A stretch of 64,000 nt of DNA, from positions 5,146,001 through 5,210,000 of the forward strand of contig BSYQ01000004.1 of assembly GCA_030272585.1 (NCBI GenBank), read 5' to 3'. A program made the translations under genes and the position numbers. Shown in pieces: positions 21,819 to 35,664 of this stretch (positions are counted from its first letter, which is position 1; every line of letters begins with the position of its first letter). Source of the stretch: Bryopsis sp. KO-2023 (taxonomy: Eukaryota > Chlorophyta > Ulvophyceae > Bryopsidales > Bryopsidaceae). The notes below the pieces were generated by a model. That model had not been told where the DNA came from and ran no database searches. It saw only the letters and a program-made list of their open reading frames with translations.

Positions 21819-22675
21819 GCTTTTTGACTTACTGACGATATGATGCCTATTTGCCTTTGTCAGACCTTGAGATTTCTACTGCAAGGGAAGCGGAAGATTC
21901 CAGCTTCCTGTTTCAGTGACTCTTTGGTGATCCCAGGCAATTAGATATCCTGACTATTTAGAGGATGTGCAATTTCCGTCTGGACTGCAATATCCAATGT
22001 CAGTGCATTTGTCAAAGTCGCAATCAACCATAAAGGATTGACAAGAAACAGAAACAGAAACAGAAATTACATGTTGCGAAGGGCCAATCCGCCCTGTTGC
22101 AACCACATACAATGTCTCAGCCATGACAAGAAGGATAACCGATTGCCGGCTAATCATTGATCACTACAGGATGTGAGATGTATCATACGTCCATGATAAC
22201 ATCTATCCCATATTAATCACGCGACGTCTTGTTAAGTCGTTTATAGTCCTTTCTTGAAAGGTGATGGATCTAGAATCAGATTCTGAATCATCATCAACAA
22301 CCGATAAGCTACATGTCCCATACCACTTGCTTATCCAGTTTCTGAACTATGCACCGCCTTTAACCGACTCACGGATAACATGGTTGAGGACTACTTGAAG
22401 ATACACGATCGTCTGCTCAACCTTTCGAACATCTGTCAACACTAACCGGACGAAAACCGCACTGGGTTTGTCTTTGTCGGTTTGTGTGGTGATGCGAATT
22501 AGGTGATGTGGATGAAGTGTTTGTCTTCTACGGACCGTGACCTGCCTAAGCTCCTGCCTAGCAGGGTGGTTTGCCCTACGCAACTTGTAATCCTTGTTTC
22601 CTTGTTTCCTGCCTAGCAACTGGGTCAGTCGTCCCGACATGTATGGGTCGGTAGGTGGGACGAAACCCCAAACCA
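21819..22675 (+). repeat. Spacer S, copy 4
   Basis: Standard 857-bp spacer with both small LINE insertions (22048-22123 and 22564-22606). Confidence 0.8.
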
Positions 22676-23333
22676 TTCGGTTTCGTTTGGTGGACACGAT
22701 GTGCCGTTGCAGCGCACGCTCAAGTATTTGGGTGTGGTGTTCTACGATGGGCCTGGGGACGTCAACGTGTTTCGGGAGCATATTTCAAAGGTGTTGTGTG
22801 CGGGCAACGTGGCTGTTGGGCGTTTGCGTGCGAGGGCGTTTGAGATCGGTTTGAGGGCTCCACGGACTCTGGTGGCTCTCTTCAAGATGTACGTTTTGGG
22901 GAAGGTGCAGTATGCTGCGCCGGTTTGGGTGTTCTTTCTGACTCAGCAGCACAAGCGGGAGCTGAACGATCTGTTGGTGCGTTACCTAAAATCGGTGCTA
23001 CGTCTTCCGACGAGGGCGCTGAAGAATTTCGTGTATTTGGAGTGTGGTGTTTTGCCGGTCACGTTTTATTTGTACCGGAACGCGTTGAAGTTTTGGAATC
23101 GCCTGATGCAATTGCCGGCGCCGCATCCCACACGGGCGATGCTGTTCTGGTTGCGTGGTCAGCCGGATTCTCGGCGTTCTTGGTGGGTTCAGTTTCGTGA
23201 TATGGTGAGACGCTTTGTTCCACAGTTCGATGGGTTTGTGGAGGTGGACGTGGCGACCTGGGCGCGTGCCTATAAGGCAGATATTGTGGGTCAATTGCGT
23301 TCCCGACATCCGCGTATCGTGGCGTATTATAAT
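22676..23333 (+). mobile_element. LINE-A copy 6, 5' part (split by LINE-A copy 7)
   Basis: Variant state GTTCTAC and CACACG. Broken at TATAAT by an inverted LINE-A; continues at 26162. Confidence 0.85.
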
Positions 23334-26161
23334 GGATTCAAGGATTCAAGGATTACAAGTTGCGTAGGGCAAACCGCCCTGTTGCAACGACATACATGAG
23401 TGAATCGTGTCCCAACGTTCGAAGCAAGGCAAAAGCCTCTGAATGTAATCAACTCCTAAATGAACAAAATCTCCTAAAACAAAAAAGTTCCAACGTCTCT
23501 GAAACCAGAAATCCCCAATCGAAACTCAAGAAAGAGCCCAAACGTCAAAACATAAAACCAAACACAAGAATCGGTCGCTTCCAACTCAGAAACCCGGAGC
23601 GAGCGCCCAACAAACAAAGCAAACAACGAAGAACACCAACTTCCCCATCAAACGAAACATCCAGAACAACGAAAAACAAACACCACCAGTCGCTACAAGC
23701 CCACTACGAACGAGCGTCCAACCACTCCCTACGCAAGGCGAGCGCCCGGCGAATATAAACAGCCACACGAACCTGCCCCGGACAATTAAACAAACGAAAT
23801 AGAGAGCCACGACTCTCTTCCACGACCGAGTTCACACGCAACCGCACATAAAGCGGACAAGCAAAAAGAAAATGCACCTCGTTTTCAGGCGTCGAAACCC
23901 CAGCGGCCAAACAAAACGGACAATACCTCTCGTTCAAAGGCACGTCTCTATCACTCAAGTCCACAGCATCGATCTCCAAACCGTGAAGACGAGCCCGAAA
24001 ACGCACCCAAGTCGTACGCAAACCCAAATCCGTAAAAGAAGACAACGCGTTCGTGTAACAAAACGTCGGTTTGAACCGATTATAATACGCCACGATACGC
24101 GGATGTCGGGAACGCAATTGACCCACAATATCTGCCTTATAGGCACGCGCCCAGGTCGCCACGTCCACCTCCACAAACCCATCGAACTGTGGAACAAAGC
24201 GTCTCACCATATCACGAAACTGAACCCACCAAGAACGCCGAGAACCCGGCTGACCACGCAACCAGAACAGCATCGCCCGCGTGGGATGCGTCGCCGGCAA
24301 TTGCATCAGGCGATTCCAAAACTTCAACGCGTTCCGGTACAAATAAAACGTGACCGGCAAAACACCACACTCCAAATACACGAAATTCTTCAGCGCCCTC
24401 GTCGGAAGACGTAGCACCGATTTTAGGTAACGCACCAACAGATCGTTCAGCTCCCGCTTGTGCTGCTGAGTCAGAAAGAACACCCAAACCGGCGCAGCAT
24501 ACTGCACCTTCCCCAAAACGTACATCTTGAAGAGAGCCACCAGAGTCCGTGGATCCCTCAAACCGATCTCAAACGCCCTCGCACGCAAACGCCCAACAGC
24601 CACGTTGCCCGCACACAACACCTTTGAAATATGCTCCCGAAACACGTTGACGTCCCCAGGCCCATCGTAAAACACCACACCCAAATACTTGAGCGTGCGC
24701 TGCAACGGCACATCGTGTCCACCAAACGAAACCGAAGTACGCGACCCCGGGTTCACCGCAAGCACCTCCGTCTTCTCATGGTTCGTCTTGATATGCCAGT
24801 CTTGCTCAAACCGAAGCGTCAAGTCGCCCACCGCCTGCACACCTTCCTCATCACGCAAAGGCACCAGAGTGTCGTCCGCAAAGATCATCGCGACGATCTT
24901 CACCAGGTCAAAAACAACTCGTTCCAAGTCCAGGCGCTCCAAGAGAAGAGGAAAGTTATCATGGTAACAAGTATACAACAGAGGACTGAAAGGGCAGCCT
25001 TGTCGCACACCACGGCGCATCTCAAACGAGCGCGAACAGCCACGAGTCCCCCTAACCACCGCCGAGGAGTTCTGATACATGTACCTCACAAGTTCAATCA
25101 GCCAAGGATGCAGGCCCATACGTCGCAAGTGCAACCACAAGCGATCGTGATGCACACTGTCGTAAGCTTTCGCCAAATCCATCGACAGCAAAAACAACAA
25201 GTTCCCAGTCTTCTTCGCCCAGAAAATGAGACCCCACGCCAGCAAAATCCAAGTCACCGTTTCACAGCCCCTCCGAAAACCGGCCTGAGTGGGATGACGA
25301 ACAGGGTCCAACACAGGTGCGACGCGCTCCATCAACGTATAAACAAACAGTTTGTACCACACCGTACAGAGCATGATCGGACGATAACGAATGGGATCCG
25401 AACGATGTCCACGGTTCTTGTAAATGGGGCGCACCATACCAAACAGCCAGCTCCGAGGAACACGTCTCTCGCGAAGGCAGCGATTAAAGAGAGCGAGCAG
25501 CAACGGAAGCCAAGCCTCCTGCAACCCCTGTCCCTTGAAGAACGCCGGCGTCCACGAATCCGCACCAGCACACGTCCCCAGTTTCAACTTTCTCACCGCC
25601 TGCTTGACCTCCACGTCAGTAAAAGGCGTCACAAGGTCGTCACGTCCCAACACATCGCTCCTGATATCAACATGAGGCTCTGGATCATCCGTATCAAGAG
25701 AGGAGGCCTCGAAAAACTCCGTAAAGTGCTTGTGCCAATCGTCCAAAGTTACAGCATCAGAAGCACGCTTCTGCCTCGGAAACAAAGTGGAGTGAAAACG
25801 TTTGGAATCCTCCTTGAAGAGGCGCTGCATATAGTCACCATATCCCAGGTCGAACTGACGCTTCTCTCGAGCCAAAACAGCAAAATAGCGATTCCTCAAT
25901 CTCCTCGCATCAACAGCCAGATCAGGCGATTCGGGTCGCCGCAAATATGCCCTCCAAGCACGCCGGTACTCACGCAAAGCATCGATACACGCCTGATTAT
26001 ACCAAGGCTGCCGAGAAACGCGCCGAGCTGGGACAGATGAAGAGCGCTTCACCAACTGGGTAGTCACCACAGCCGAAACCGAACGAGCAACACAATCCAC
26101 CGATGCTCCCGAATCGATTCCTGAAAGCAAAGAAGCACGATTGCATCGCAAAAACCGAGCC
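23334..26161 (-). mobile_element. LINE-A copy 7, longest copy, nested in LINE-A
   Basis: Inserted in opposite orientation into LINE-A copy 6. The 3' tail (left) is TTGTAA plus TCCTTGAA repeats, then the 3' stem-loop and about 0.36 kb of 3' UTR. 5'-truncated inside the open frame, leaving RT but no endonuclease. At most 3 bp (AAT) could be a target duplication, unlike the 8-12 bp seen elsewhere. Confidence 0.9.
23704..26161 (-). CDS. LINE-A reverse transcriptase (ORF2-like, N-terminally truncated)
   Basis: About 820 codons with no internal stop and no native start, because the copy is 5'-truncated. The first 130 residues (QPWYNQACIDALREYRRAW) are the linker that follows an APE-type endonuclease in LINE ORF2. 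RT: IYKNRGHRSDPIRYRPI near 250, MDLAKAYDSVHH 331-342, RRGVRQGCPFSP 386-397, catalytic FADD 431-434. Zinc knuckle: Cys751, Cys754, His767, Cys772 (CX2CX12HX4C). Role: target-primed reverse transcription of the LINE RNA. Family: non-LTR retrotransposon, probably in the L1-like/Tad-like breadth of APE elements; clade not resolved. The missing endonuclease makes this copy non-autonomous. Confidence 0.9.
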
Positions 26162-26404
26162 AATCGGTTCAAACCGACGTTTTGTTACACGAACGCGTTG
26201 TCTTCTTTTACGGATTTGGGTTTGCGTACGACTTGGGTGCGTTTTCGGGCTCGTCTTCACGGTTTGGAGATCGATGCTGTGTACTTGAGTGATAGAGACG
26301 TGCCTTTGAACGAGAGGTATTGTCCGTTTTGTTTGGACGCTGGGGTTTCGACGCCTGAAAACGAGGTGCATTTTCTTTTTGCTTGTCCGCTTTATGTGCG
26401 GTTG
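26162..26404 (+). mobile_element. LINE-A copy 6, resumed
   Basis: Continues from CGGTTCAAACCG to the GCGGTTG junction; variant VYLSD. Confidence 0.85.
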
Positions 26405-27812
26405 AAACAGAAACAGAAATTACATGTTGCGAAGGGCCAATCCGCCCTGTTGCAACCACATACAATGTCTCAGCCATGTCCAAAAGTCCACAGAAGATGA
26501 AGTCTCCAATAAAACCCCAGTACAATCAACGAGAGACCCATCACTAAGGAATCAATGTATCAGAAAGTATTGCCAAAAAACGTTCCCAAGAAAAAGAAAC
26601 CCGGAACACCAAGCAACAACCAAGAGGAGAGCGAAAACTACTGTCAAACGCCCACCACAAACGACCAACAAACAAAACGAAACAAACAAACACAAAACAA
26701 ACAAACAAAAACCACGTCACGGCTGAGCCTCAAGCCACTGAGCTCGAAAATCCGACGCCCGACGAAGGTAAACAGCCACCCGATACTGACCCGGCAAATT
26801 GAACAAACGACGCAACGAAAACCCCGATTCAGACACAACCGATCCCACACGCAAACCAGAATACAACGGACAAAAGAACAGGAAATGCCGCTCGTTCTCA
26901 GCCGTCCTGTTGCCTTGCGACAAACAATAAGGACAGAAACGCTCGTGCAAAGGCACATCCCTCCGTAGCAGATCCGCCACGTCGATCTCCAAACCGTGCA
27001 AACGCGCACGAAAACGCACCCACACCGTCCGCAGCCCCACATCCTCGAAAGAAGACAGCGCTCTCGAGTAGCCGAACACCGGCTGGAACACGTTGTAAAA
27101 CGCAACAATACGAGGATTTCCCGAACGAAGACGAGCCACAATGTCCGCCTTATACGCCGCGGTCCACGACGCAAGGTCCACTTCTCCAGATCCATCGAAT
27201 CCAGGAGCAAATCGGCGCACCATATCCTTGAACAAAACCCACCAAGAGCGCTGAGAGACCGTGGCTTCCGATTGGAGCCAAACGATCAACTGCCGAGCCG
27301 GATGGTCGACAGGCAAAGTCATCATACGATTCCAAAACCGAACCGCGTTCTTGTTGAAGTAGTAGAGGATCGGCAGAGCACCCATCTCCAAATACACCAC
27401 ATTGCGAAGCGTCCTCACGGGAAGCCGCAACACCCGCTTTAGAAAACGAATCTGCAAACCGTTGAACGCATCCTTGTGCGCCTGAGTCAAGAAGAAGCAC
27501 CAAACTGGCGCCGCATACTGAACCTTCCCCAAAACATACATGCGAAACAGAGACAGAAGCGTCTTCGGATCGCGAAGCCCCAGATCCCCGGATCGAGCCA
27601 ACAAGCGCCCCACCGCCGCCTGTCCGTTTTGCAGAGTCCTGTCGATATGATTTCCAAACACGTTCACGTTGCCCGGACCATCCTTGAAGAAAACTCCCAA
27701 ATATTTCATCGTCGATTGCAGCTCCACATCCACACCGTTGAGAGACACAGTCGTGAGCCCCCGCGCATTCACCACCATCCCTTCCGTCTTTTTCTTTTTT
27801 TTCATCCCTTCC
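26405..27812 (-). mobile_element. LINE-B copy 6 (hybrid array form)
   Basis: Same structure as 20411-21818; 362-codon frame at 26717-27805 with variants NPRIV, NVFQPV and ASDFRAQ. Confidence 0.85.
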
Positions 27813-28669
27813 GCTTTTTGACTTACTGACGATATGATGCCTATTTGCCTTTGTCAGACCTTGAGATTTCTACTGCAAGGGAAGCGGAAGATTCCAGCTT
27901 CCTGTTTCAGTGACTCTTTGGTGATCCCAGGCAATTAGATATCCTGACTATTTAGAGGATGTGCAATTTCCGTCTGGACTGCAATATCCAATGTCAGTGC
28001 ATTTGTCAAAGTCGCAATCAACCATAAAGGATTGACAAGAAACAGAAACAGAAACAGAAATTACATGTTGCGAAGGGCCAATCCGCCCTGTTGCAACCAC
28101 ATACAATGTCTCAGCCATGACAAGAAGGATAACCGATTGCCGGCTAATCATTGATCACTACAGGATGTGAGATGTATCATACGTCCATGATAACATCTAT
28201 CCCATATTAATCACGCGACGTCTTGTTAAGTCGTTTATAGTCCTTTCTTGAAAGGTGATGGATCTAGAATCAGATTCTGAATCATCATCAACAACCGATA
28301 AGCTACATGTCCCATACCACTTGCTTATCCAGTTTCTGAACTATGCACCGCCTTTAACCGACTCACGGATAACATGGTTGAGGACTACTTGAAGATACAC
28401 GATCGTCTGCTCAACCTTTCGAACATCTGTCAACACTAACCGGACGAAAACCGCACTGGGTTTGTCTTTGTCGGTTTGTGTGGTGATGCGAATTAGGTGA
28501 TGTGGATGAAGTGTTTGTCTTCTACGGACCGTGACCTGCCTAAGCTCCTGCCTAGCAGGGTGGTTTGCCCTACGCAACTTGTAATCCTTGTTTCCTTGTT
28601 TCCTGCCTAGCAACTGGGTCAGTCGTCCCGACATGTATGGGTCGGTAGGTGGGACGAAACCCCAAACCA
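27813..28669 (+). repeat. Spacer S, copy 5
   Basis: 857 bp; small LINE insertions at 28042-28117 and 28558-28600. Confidence 0.8.
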
Positions 28670-29567
28670 TTCGGTTTCGTTTGGTGGACACGATGTGCCG
28701 TTGCAGCGCACGCTCAAGTATTTGGGTGTGGTGTTTTACGATGGGCCTGGGGACGTCAACGTGTTTCGGGAGCATATTTCAAAGGTGTTGTGTGCGGGCA
28801 ACGTGGCTGTTGGGCGTTTGCGTGCGAGGGCGTTTGAGATCGGTTTGAGGGCTCCACGGACTCTGGTGGCTCTCTTCAAGATGTACGTTTTGGGGAAGGT
28901 GCAGTATGCTGCGCCGGTTTGGGTGTTCTTTCTGACTCAGCAGCACAAGCGGGAGCTGAACGATCTGTTGGTGCGTTACCTAAAATCGGTGCTACGTCTT
29001 CCGACGAGGGCGCTGAAGAATTTCGTGTATTTGGAGTGTGGTGTTTTGCCGGTCACGTTTTATTTGTACCGGAACGCGTTGAAGTTTTGGAATCGCCTGA
29101 TGCAATTGCCGGCGCCGCATCCCACACGGGCGATGCTGTTCTGGTTGCGTGGTCAGCCGGATTCTCGGCGTTCTTGGTGGGTTCAGTTTCGTGATATGGT
29201 GAGACGCTTTGTTCCACAGTTCGATGGGTTTGTGGAGGTGGACGTGGCGACCTGGGCGCGTGCCTATAAGGCAGATATTGTGGGTCAATTGCGTTCCCGA
29301 CATCCGCGTATCGTGGCGTATTATAATCGGTTCAAACCGACGTTTTGTTACACGAACGCGTTGTCTTCTTTTACGGATTTGGGTTTGCGTACGACTTGGG
29401 TGCGTTTTCGGGCTCGTCTTCACGGTTTGGAGATCGATGCTGTGGACTTGAGTGATAGAGACGTGCCTTTGAACGAGAGGTATTGTCCGTTTTGTTTGGA
29501 CGCTGGGGTTTCGACGCCTGAAAACGAGGTGCATTTTCTTTTTGCTTGTCCGCTTTATGTGCGGTTG
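28670..29567 (+). mobile_element. LINE-A copy 8, 5' part
   Basis: Frame open from 28695. Variant state GTTTTAC, CACACG, VDLSD, shared with copies 9 and 11. Confidence 0.85.
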
Positions 29568-30975
29568 AAACAGAAACAGAAATTACATGTTGCGAAGGGC
29601 CAATCCGCCCTGTTGCAACCACATACAATGTCTCAGCCATGTCCAAAAGTCCACAGAAGATGAAGTCTCCAATAAAACCCCAGTACAATCAACGAGAGAC
29701 CCATCACTAAGGAATCAATGTATCAGAAAGTATTGCCAAAAAACGTTCCCAAGAAAAAGAAACCCGGAACACCAAGCAACAACCAAGAGGAGAGCGAAAA
29801 CTACTGTCAAACGCCCACCACAAACGACCAACAAACAAAACGAAACAAACAAACACAAAACAAACAAACAAAAACCACGTCACGGCTGAGCCTCAAGCCA
29901 CTGAGCTCGAAAATCCGACGCCCGACGAAGGTAAACAGCCACCCGATACTGACCCGGCAAATTGAACAAACGACGCAACGAAAACCCCGATTCAGACACA
30001 ACCGATCCCACACGCAAACCAGAATACAACGGACAAAAGAACAGGAAATGCCGCTCGTTCTCAGCCGTCCTGTTGCCTTGCGACAAACAATAAGGACAGA
30101 AACGCTCGTGCAAAGGCACATCCCTCCGTAGCAGATCCGCCACGTCGATCTCCAAACCGTGCAAACGCGCACGAAAACGCACCCACACCGTCCGCAGCCC
30201 CACATCCTCGAAAGAAGACAGCGCTCTCGAGTAGCCGAACACCGGCTGGAACACGTTGTAAAACGCAACAATACGAGGATTTCCCGAACGAAGACGAGCC
30301 ACAATGTCCGCCTTATACGCCGCGGTCCACGACGCAAGGTCCACTTCTCCAGATCCATCGAATCCAGGAGCAAATCGGCGCACCATATCCTTGAACAAAA
30401 CCCACCAAGAGCGCTGAGAGACCGTGGCTTCCGATTGGAGCCAAACGATCAACTGCCGAGCCGGATGGTCGACAGGCAAAGTCATCATACGATTCCAAAA
30501 CCGAACCGCGTTCTTGTTGAAGTAGTAGAGGATCGGCAGAGCACCCATCTCCAAATACACCACATTGCGAAGCGTCCTCACGGGAAGCCGCAACACCCGC
30601 TTTAGAAAACGAATCTGCAAACCGTTGAACGCATCCTTGTGCGCCTGAGTCAAGAAGAAGCACCAAACTGGCGCCGCATACTGAACCTTCCCCAAAACAT
30701 ACATGCGAAACAGAGACAGAAGCGTCTTCGGATCGCGAAGCCCCAGATCCCCGGATCGAGCCAACAAGCGCCCCACCGCCGCCTGTCCGTTTTGCAGAGT
30801 CCTGTCGATATGATTTCCAAACACGTTCACGTTGCCCGGACCATCCTTGAAGAAAACTCCCAAATATTTCATCGTCGATTGCAGCTCCACATCCACACCG
30901 TTGAGAGACACAGTCGTGAGCCCCCGCGCATTCACCACCATCCCTTCCGTCTTTTTCTTTTTTTTCATCCCTTCC
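29568..30975 (-). mobile_element. LINE-B copy 7 (hybrid array form)
   Basis: 362-codon frame at 29880-30968, identical at protein level to 26717-27805. Confidence 0.85.
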
Positions 30976-31832
30976 GCTTTTTGACTTACTGACGATATGA
31001 TGCCTATTTGCCTTTGTCAGACCTTGAGATTTCTACTGCAAGGGAAGCGGAAGATTCCAGCTTCCTGTTTCAGTGACTCTTTGGTGATCCCAGGCAATTA
31101 GATATCCTGACTATTTAGAGGATGTGCAATTTCCGTCTGGACTGCAATATCCAATGTCAGTGCATTTGTCAAAGTCGCAATCAACCATAAAGGATTGACA
31201 AGAAACAGAAACAGAAACAGAAATTACATGTTGCGAAGGGCCAATCCGCCCTGTTGCAACCACATACAATGTCTCAGCCATGACAAGAAGGATAACCGAT
31301 TGCCGGCTAATCATTGATCACTACAGGATGTGAGATGTATCATACGTCCATGATAACATCTATCCCATATTAATCACGCGACGTCTTGTTAAGTCGTTTA
31401 TAGTCCTTTCTTGAAAGGTGATGGATCTAGAATCAGATTCTGAATCATCATCAACAACCGATAAGCTACATGTCCCATACCACTTGCTTATCCAGTTTCT
31501 GAACTATGCACCGCCTTTAACCGACTCACGGATAACATGGTTGAGGACTACTTGAAGATACACGATCGTCTGCTCAACCTTTCGAACATCTGTCAACACT
31601 AACCGGACGAAAACCGCACTGGGTTTGTCTTTGTCGGTTTGTGTGGTGATGCGAATTAGGTGATGTGGATGAAGTGTTTGTCTTCTACGGACCGTGACCT
31701 GCCTAAGCTCCTGCCTAGCAGGGTGGTTTGCCCTACGCAACTTGTAATCCTTGTTTCCTTGTTTCCTGCCTAGCAACTGGGTCAGTCGTCCCGACATGTA
31801 TGGGTCGGTAGGTGGGACGAAACCCCAAACCA
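30976..31832 (+). repeat. Spacer S, copy 6
   Basis: 857 bp; small LINE insertions at 31205-31280 and 31721-31763. Confidence 0.8.
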
Positions 31833-32730
31833 TTCGGTTTCGTTTGGTGGACACGATGTGCCGTTGCAGCGCACGCTCAAGTATTTGGGTGTGGTGTTTT
31901 ACGATGGGCCTGGGGACGTCAACGTGTTTCGGGAGCATATTTCAAAGGTGTTGTGTGCGGGCAACGTGGCTGTTGGGCGTTTGCGTGCGAGGGCGTTTGA
32001 GATCGGTTTGAGGGCTCCACGGACTCTGGTGGCTCTCTTCAAGATGTACGTTTTGGGGAAGGTGCAGTATGCTGCGCCGGTTTGGGTGTTCTTTCTGACT
32101 CAGCAGCACAAGCGGGAGCTGAACGATCTGTTGGTGCGTTACCTAAAATCGGTGCTACGTCTTCCGACGAGGGCGCTGAAGAATTTCGTGTATTTGGAGT
32201 GTGGTGTTTTGCCGGTCACGTTTTATTTGTACCGGAACGCGTTGAAGTTTTGGAATCGCCTGATGCAATTGCCGGCGCCGCATCCCACACGGGCGATGCT
32301 GTTCTGGTTGCGTGGTCAGCCGGATTCTCGGCGTTCTTGGTGGGTTCAGTTTCGTGATATGGTGAGACGCTTTGTTCCACAGTTCGATGGGTTTGTGGAG
32401 GTGGACGTGGCGACCTGGGCGCGTGCCTATAAGGCAGATATTGTGGGTCAATTGCGTTCCCGACATCCGCGTATCGTGGCGTATTATAATCGGTTCAAAC
32501 CGACGTTTTGTTACACGAACGCGTTGTCTTCTTTTACGGATTTGGGTTTGCGTACGACTTGGGTGCGTTTTCGGGCTCGTCTTCACGGTTTGGAGATCGA
32601 TGCTGTGGACTTGAGTGATAGAGACGTGCCTTTGAACGAGAGGTATTGTCCGTTTTGTTTGGACGCTGGGGTTTCGACGCCTGAAAACGAGGTGCATTTT
32701 CTTTTTGCTTGTCCGCTTTATGTGCGGTTG
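31833..32730 (+). mobile_element. LINE-A copy 9, 5' part
   Basis: 3163 bp downstream of copy 8 and in the same variant state; frame open from 31858. Confidence 0.85.
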
Positions 32731-34138
32731 AAACAGAAACAGAAATTACATGTTGCGAAGGGCCAATCCGCCCTGTTGCAACCACATACAATGTCTCAGC
32801 CATGTCCAAAAGTCCACAGAAGATGAAGTCTCCAATAAAACCCCAGTACAATCAACGAGAGACCCATCACTAAGGAATCAATGTATCAGAAAGTATTGCC
32901 AAAAAACGTTCCCAAGAAAAAGAAACCCGGAACACCAAGCAACAACCAAGAGGAGAGCGAAAACTACTGTCAAACGCCCACCACAAACGACCAACAAACA
33001 AAACGAAACAAACAAACACAAAACAAACAAACAAAAACCACGTCACGGCTGAGCCTCAAGCCACTGAGCTCGAAAATCCGACGCCCGACGAAGGTAAACA
33101 GCCACCCGATACTGACCCGGCAAATTGAACAAACGACGCAACGAAAACCCCGATTCAGACACAACCGATCCCACACGCAAACCAGAATACAACGGACAAA
33201 AGAACAGGAAATGCCGCTCGTTCTCAGCCGTCCTGTTGCCTTGCGACAAACAATAAGGACAGAAACGCTCGTGCAAAGGCACATCCCTCCGTAGCAGATC
33301 CGCCACGTCGATCTCCAAACCGTGCAAACGCGCACGAAAACGCACCCACACCGTCCGCAGCCCCACATCCTCGAAAGAAGACAGCGCTCTCGAGTAGCCG
33401 AACACCGGCTGGAACACGTTGTAAAACGCAACAATACGAGGATTTCCCGAACGAAGACGAGCCACAATGTCCGCCTTATACGCCGCGGTCCACGACGCAA
33501 GGTCCACTTCTCCAGATCCATCGAATCCAGGAGCAAATCGGCGCACCATATCCTTGAACAAAACCCACCAAGAGCGCTGAGAGACCGTGGCTTCCGATTG
33601 GAGCCAAACGATCAACTGCCGAGCCGGATGGTCGACAGGCAAAGTCATCATACGATTCCAAAACCGAACCGCGTTCTTGTTGAAGTAGTAGAGGATCGGC
33701 AGAGCACCCATCTCCAAATACACCACATTGCGAAGCGTCCTCACGGGAAGCCGCAACACCCGCTTTAGAAAACGAATCTGCAAACCGTTGAACGCATCCT
33801 TGTGCGCCTGAGTCAAGAAGAAGCACCAAACTGGCGCCGCATACTGAACCTTCCCCAAAACATACATGCGAAACAGAGACAGAAGCGTCTTCGGATCGCG
33901 AAGCCCCAGATCCCCGGATCGAGCCAACAAGCGCCCCACCGCCGCCTGTCCGTTTTGCAGAGTCCTGTCGATATGATTTCCAAACACGTTCACGTTGCCC
34001 GGACCATCCTTGAAGAAAACTCCCAAATATTTCATCGTCGATTGCAGCTCCACATCCACACCGTTGAGAGACACAGTCGTGAGCCCCCGCGCATTCACCA
34101 CCATCCCTTCCGTCTTTTTCTTTTTTTTCATCCCTTCC
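32731..34138 (-). mobile_element. LINE-B copy 8 (hybrid array form)
   Basis: 362-codon frame at 33043-34131. Confidence 0.85.
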
Positions 34139-34367
34139 GCTTTTTGACTTACTGACGATATGATGCCTATTTGCCTTTGTCAGACCTTGAGATTTCTACT
34201 GCAAGGGAAGCGGAAGATTCCAGCTTCCTGTTTCAGTGACTCTTTGGTGATCCCAGGCAATTAGATATCCTGACTATTTAGAGGATGTGCAATTTCCGTC
34301 TGGACTGCAATATCCAATGTCAGTGCATTTGTCAAAGTCGCAATCAACCATAAAGGATTGACAAGAA
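34139..34367 (+). repeat. Spacer S, copy 7, left part
   Basis: Spacer up to the tail of its 76-bp LINE-B insertion, in which LINE-A copy 10 has landed. Continues at 35665. Confidence 0.8.
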
Positions 34368-34385
34368 ACAGAAACAGAAACAGAA

Positions 34386-35664
34386 ACAGAAACAGAAACA
34401 GAATTACAAGTTGCGTAGGGCAAACCGCCCTGTTGCAACGACATACATGAGTGAATCGTGTCCCAACGTTCGAAGCAAGGCAAAAGCCTCTGAATGTAAT
34501 CAACTCCTAAATGAACAAAATCTCCTAAAACAAAAAAGTTCCAACGTCTCTGAAACCAGAAATCCCCAATCGAAACTCAAGAAAGAGCCCAAACGTCAAA
34601 ACATAAAACCAAACACAAGAATCGGTCGCTTCCAACTCAGAAACCCGGAGCGAGCGCCCAACAAACAAAGCAAACAACGAAGAACACCAACTTCCCCATC
34701 AAACGAAACATCCAGAACAACGAAAAACAAACACCACCAGTCGCTACAAGCCCACTACGAACGAGCGTCCAACCACTCCCTACGCAAGGCGAGCGCCCGG
34801 CGAATATAAACAGCCACACGAACCTGCCCCGGACAATTAAACAAACGAAATAGAGAGCCACGACTCTCTTCCACGACCGAGTTCACACGCAACCGCACAT
34901 AAAGCGGACAAGCAAAAAGAAAATGCACCTCGTTTTCAGGCGTCGAAACCCCAGCGGCCAAACAAAACGGACAATACCTCTCGTTCAAAGGCACGTCTCT
35001 ATCACTCAAGTCCACAGCATCGATCTCCAAACCGTGAAGACGAGCCCGAAAACGCACCCAAGTCGTACGCAAACCCAAATCCGTAAAAGAAGACAACGCG
35101 TTCGTGTAACAAAACGTCGGTTTGAACCGATTATAATACGCCACGATACGCGGATGTCGGGAACGCAATTGACCCACAATATCTGCCTTATAGGCACGCG
35201 CCCAGGTCGCCACGTCCACCTCCACAAACCCATCGAACTGTGGAACAAAGCGTCTCACCATATCACGAAACTGAACCCACCAAGAACGCCGAGAATCCGG
35301 CTGACCACGCAACCAGAACAGCATCGCCCGCGTGGGATGCGTCGCCGGCAATTGCATCAGGCGATTCCAAAACTTCAACGCGTTCCGGTACAAATAAAAC
35401 GTGACCGGCAAAACACCACACTCCAAATACACGAAATTCTTCAGCGCCCTCGTCGGAAGACGTAGCACCGATTTTAGGTAACGCACCAACAGATCGTTCA
35501 GCTCCCGCTTGTGCTGCTGAGTCAGAAAGAACACCCAAACCGGCGCAGCATACTGCACCTTCCCCAAAACGTACATCTTGAAGAGAGCCACCAGAGTCCG
35601 TGGATCCCTCAAACCGATCTCAAACGCCCTCGCACGCAAACGCCCAACAGCCACGTTGCCCGCA
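34386..35664 (-). mobile_element. LINE-A copy 10, inserted in a LINE-B CAGAAA tail
   Basis: CAGAAA repeats lie on both sides: the left run (34368-34403) is longer than in any empty tail, and the right flank restarts with CAGAAA repeats and the LINE-B stem-loop. Stem-loop, 3' UTR and coding region (stop near 34755) are intact; 5'-truncated at the codons AGNVAVG. The left edge is uncertain by the length of the repeat. This insertion makes the 4466-bp unit. Confidence 0.85.
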
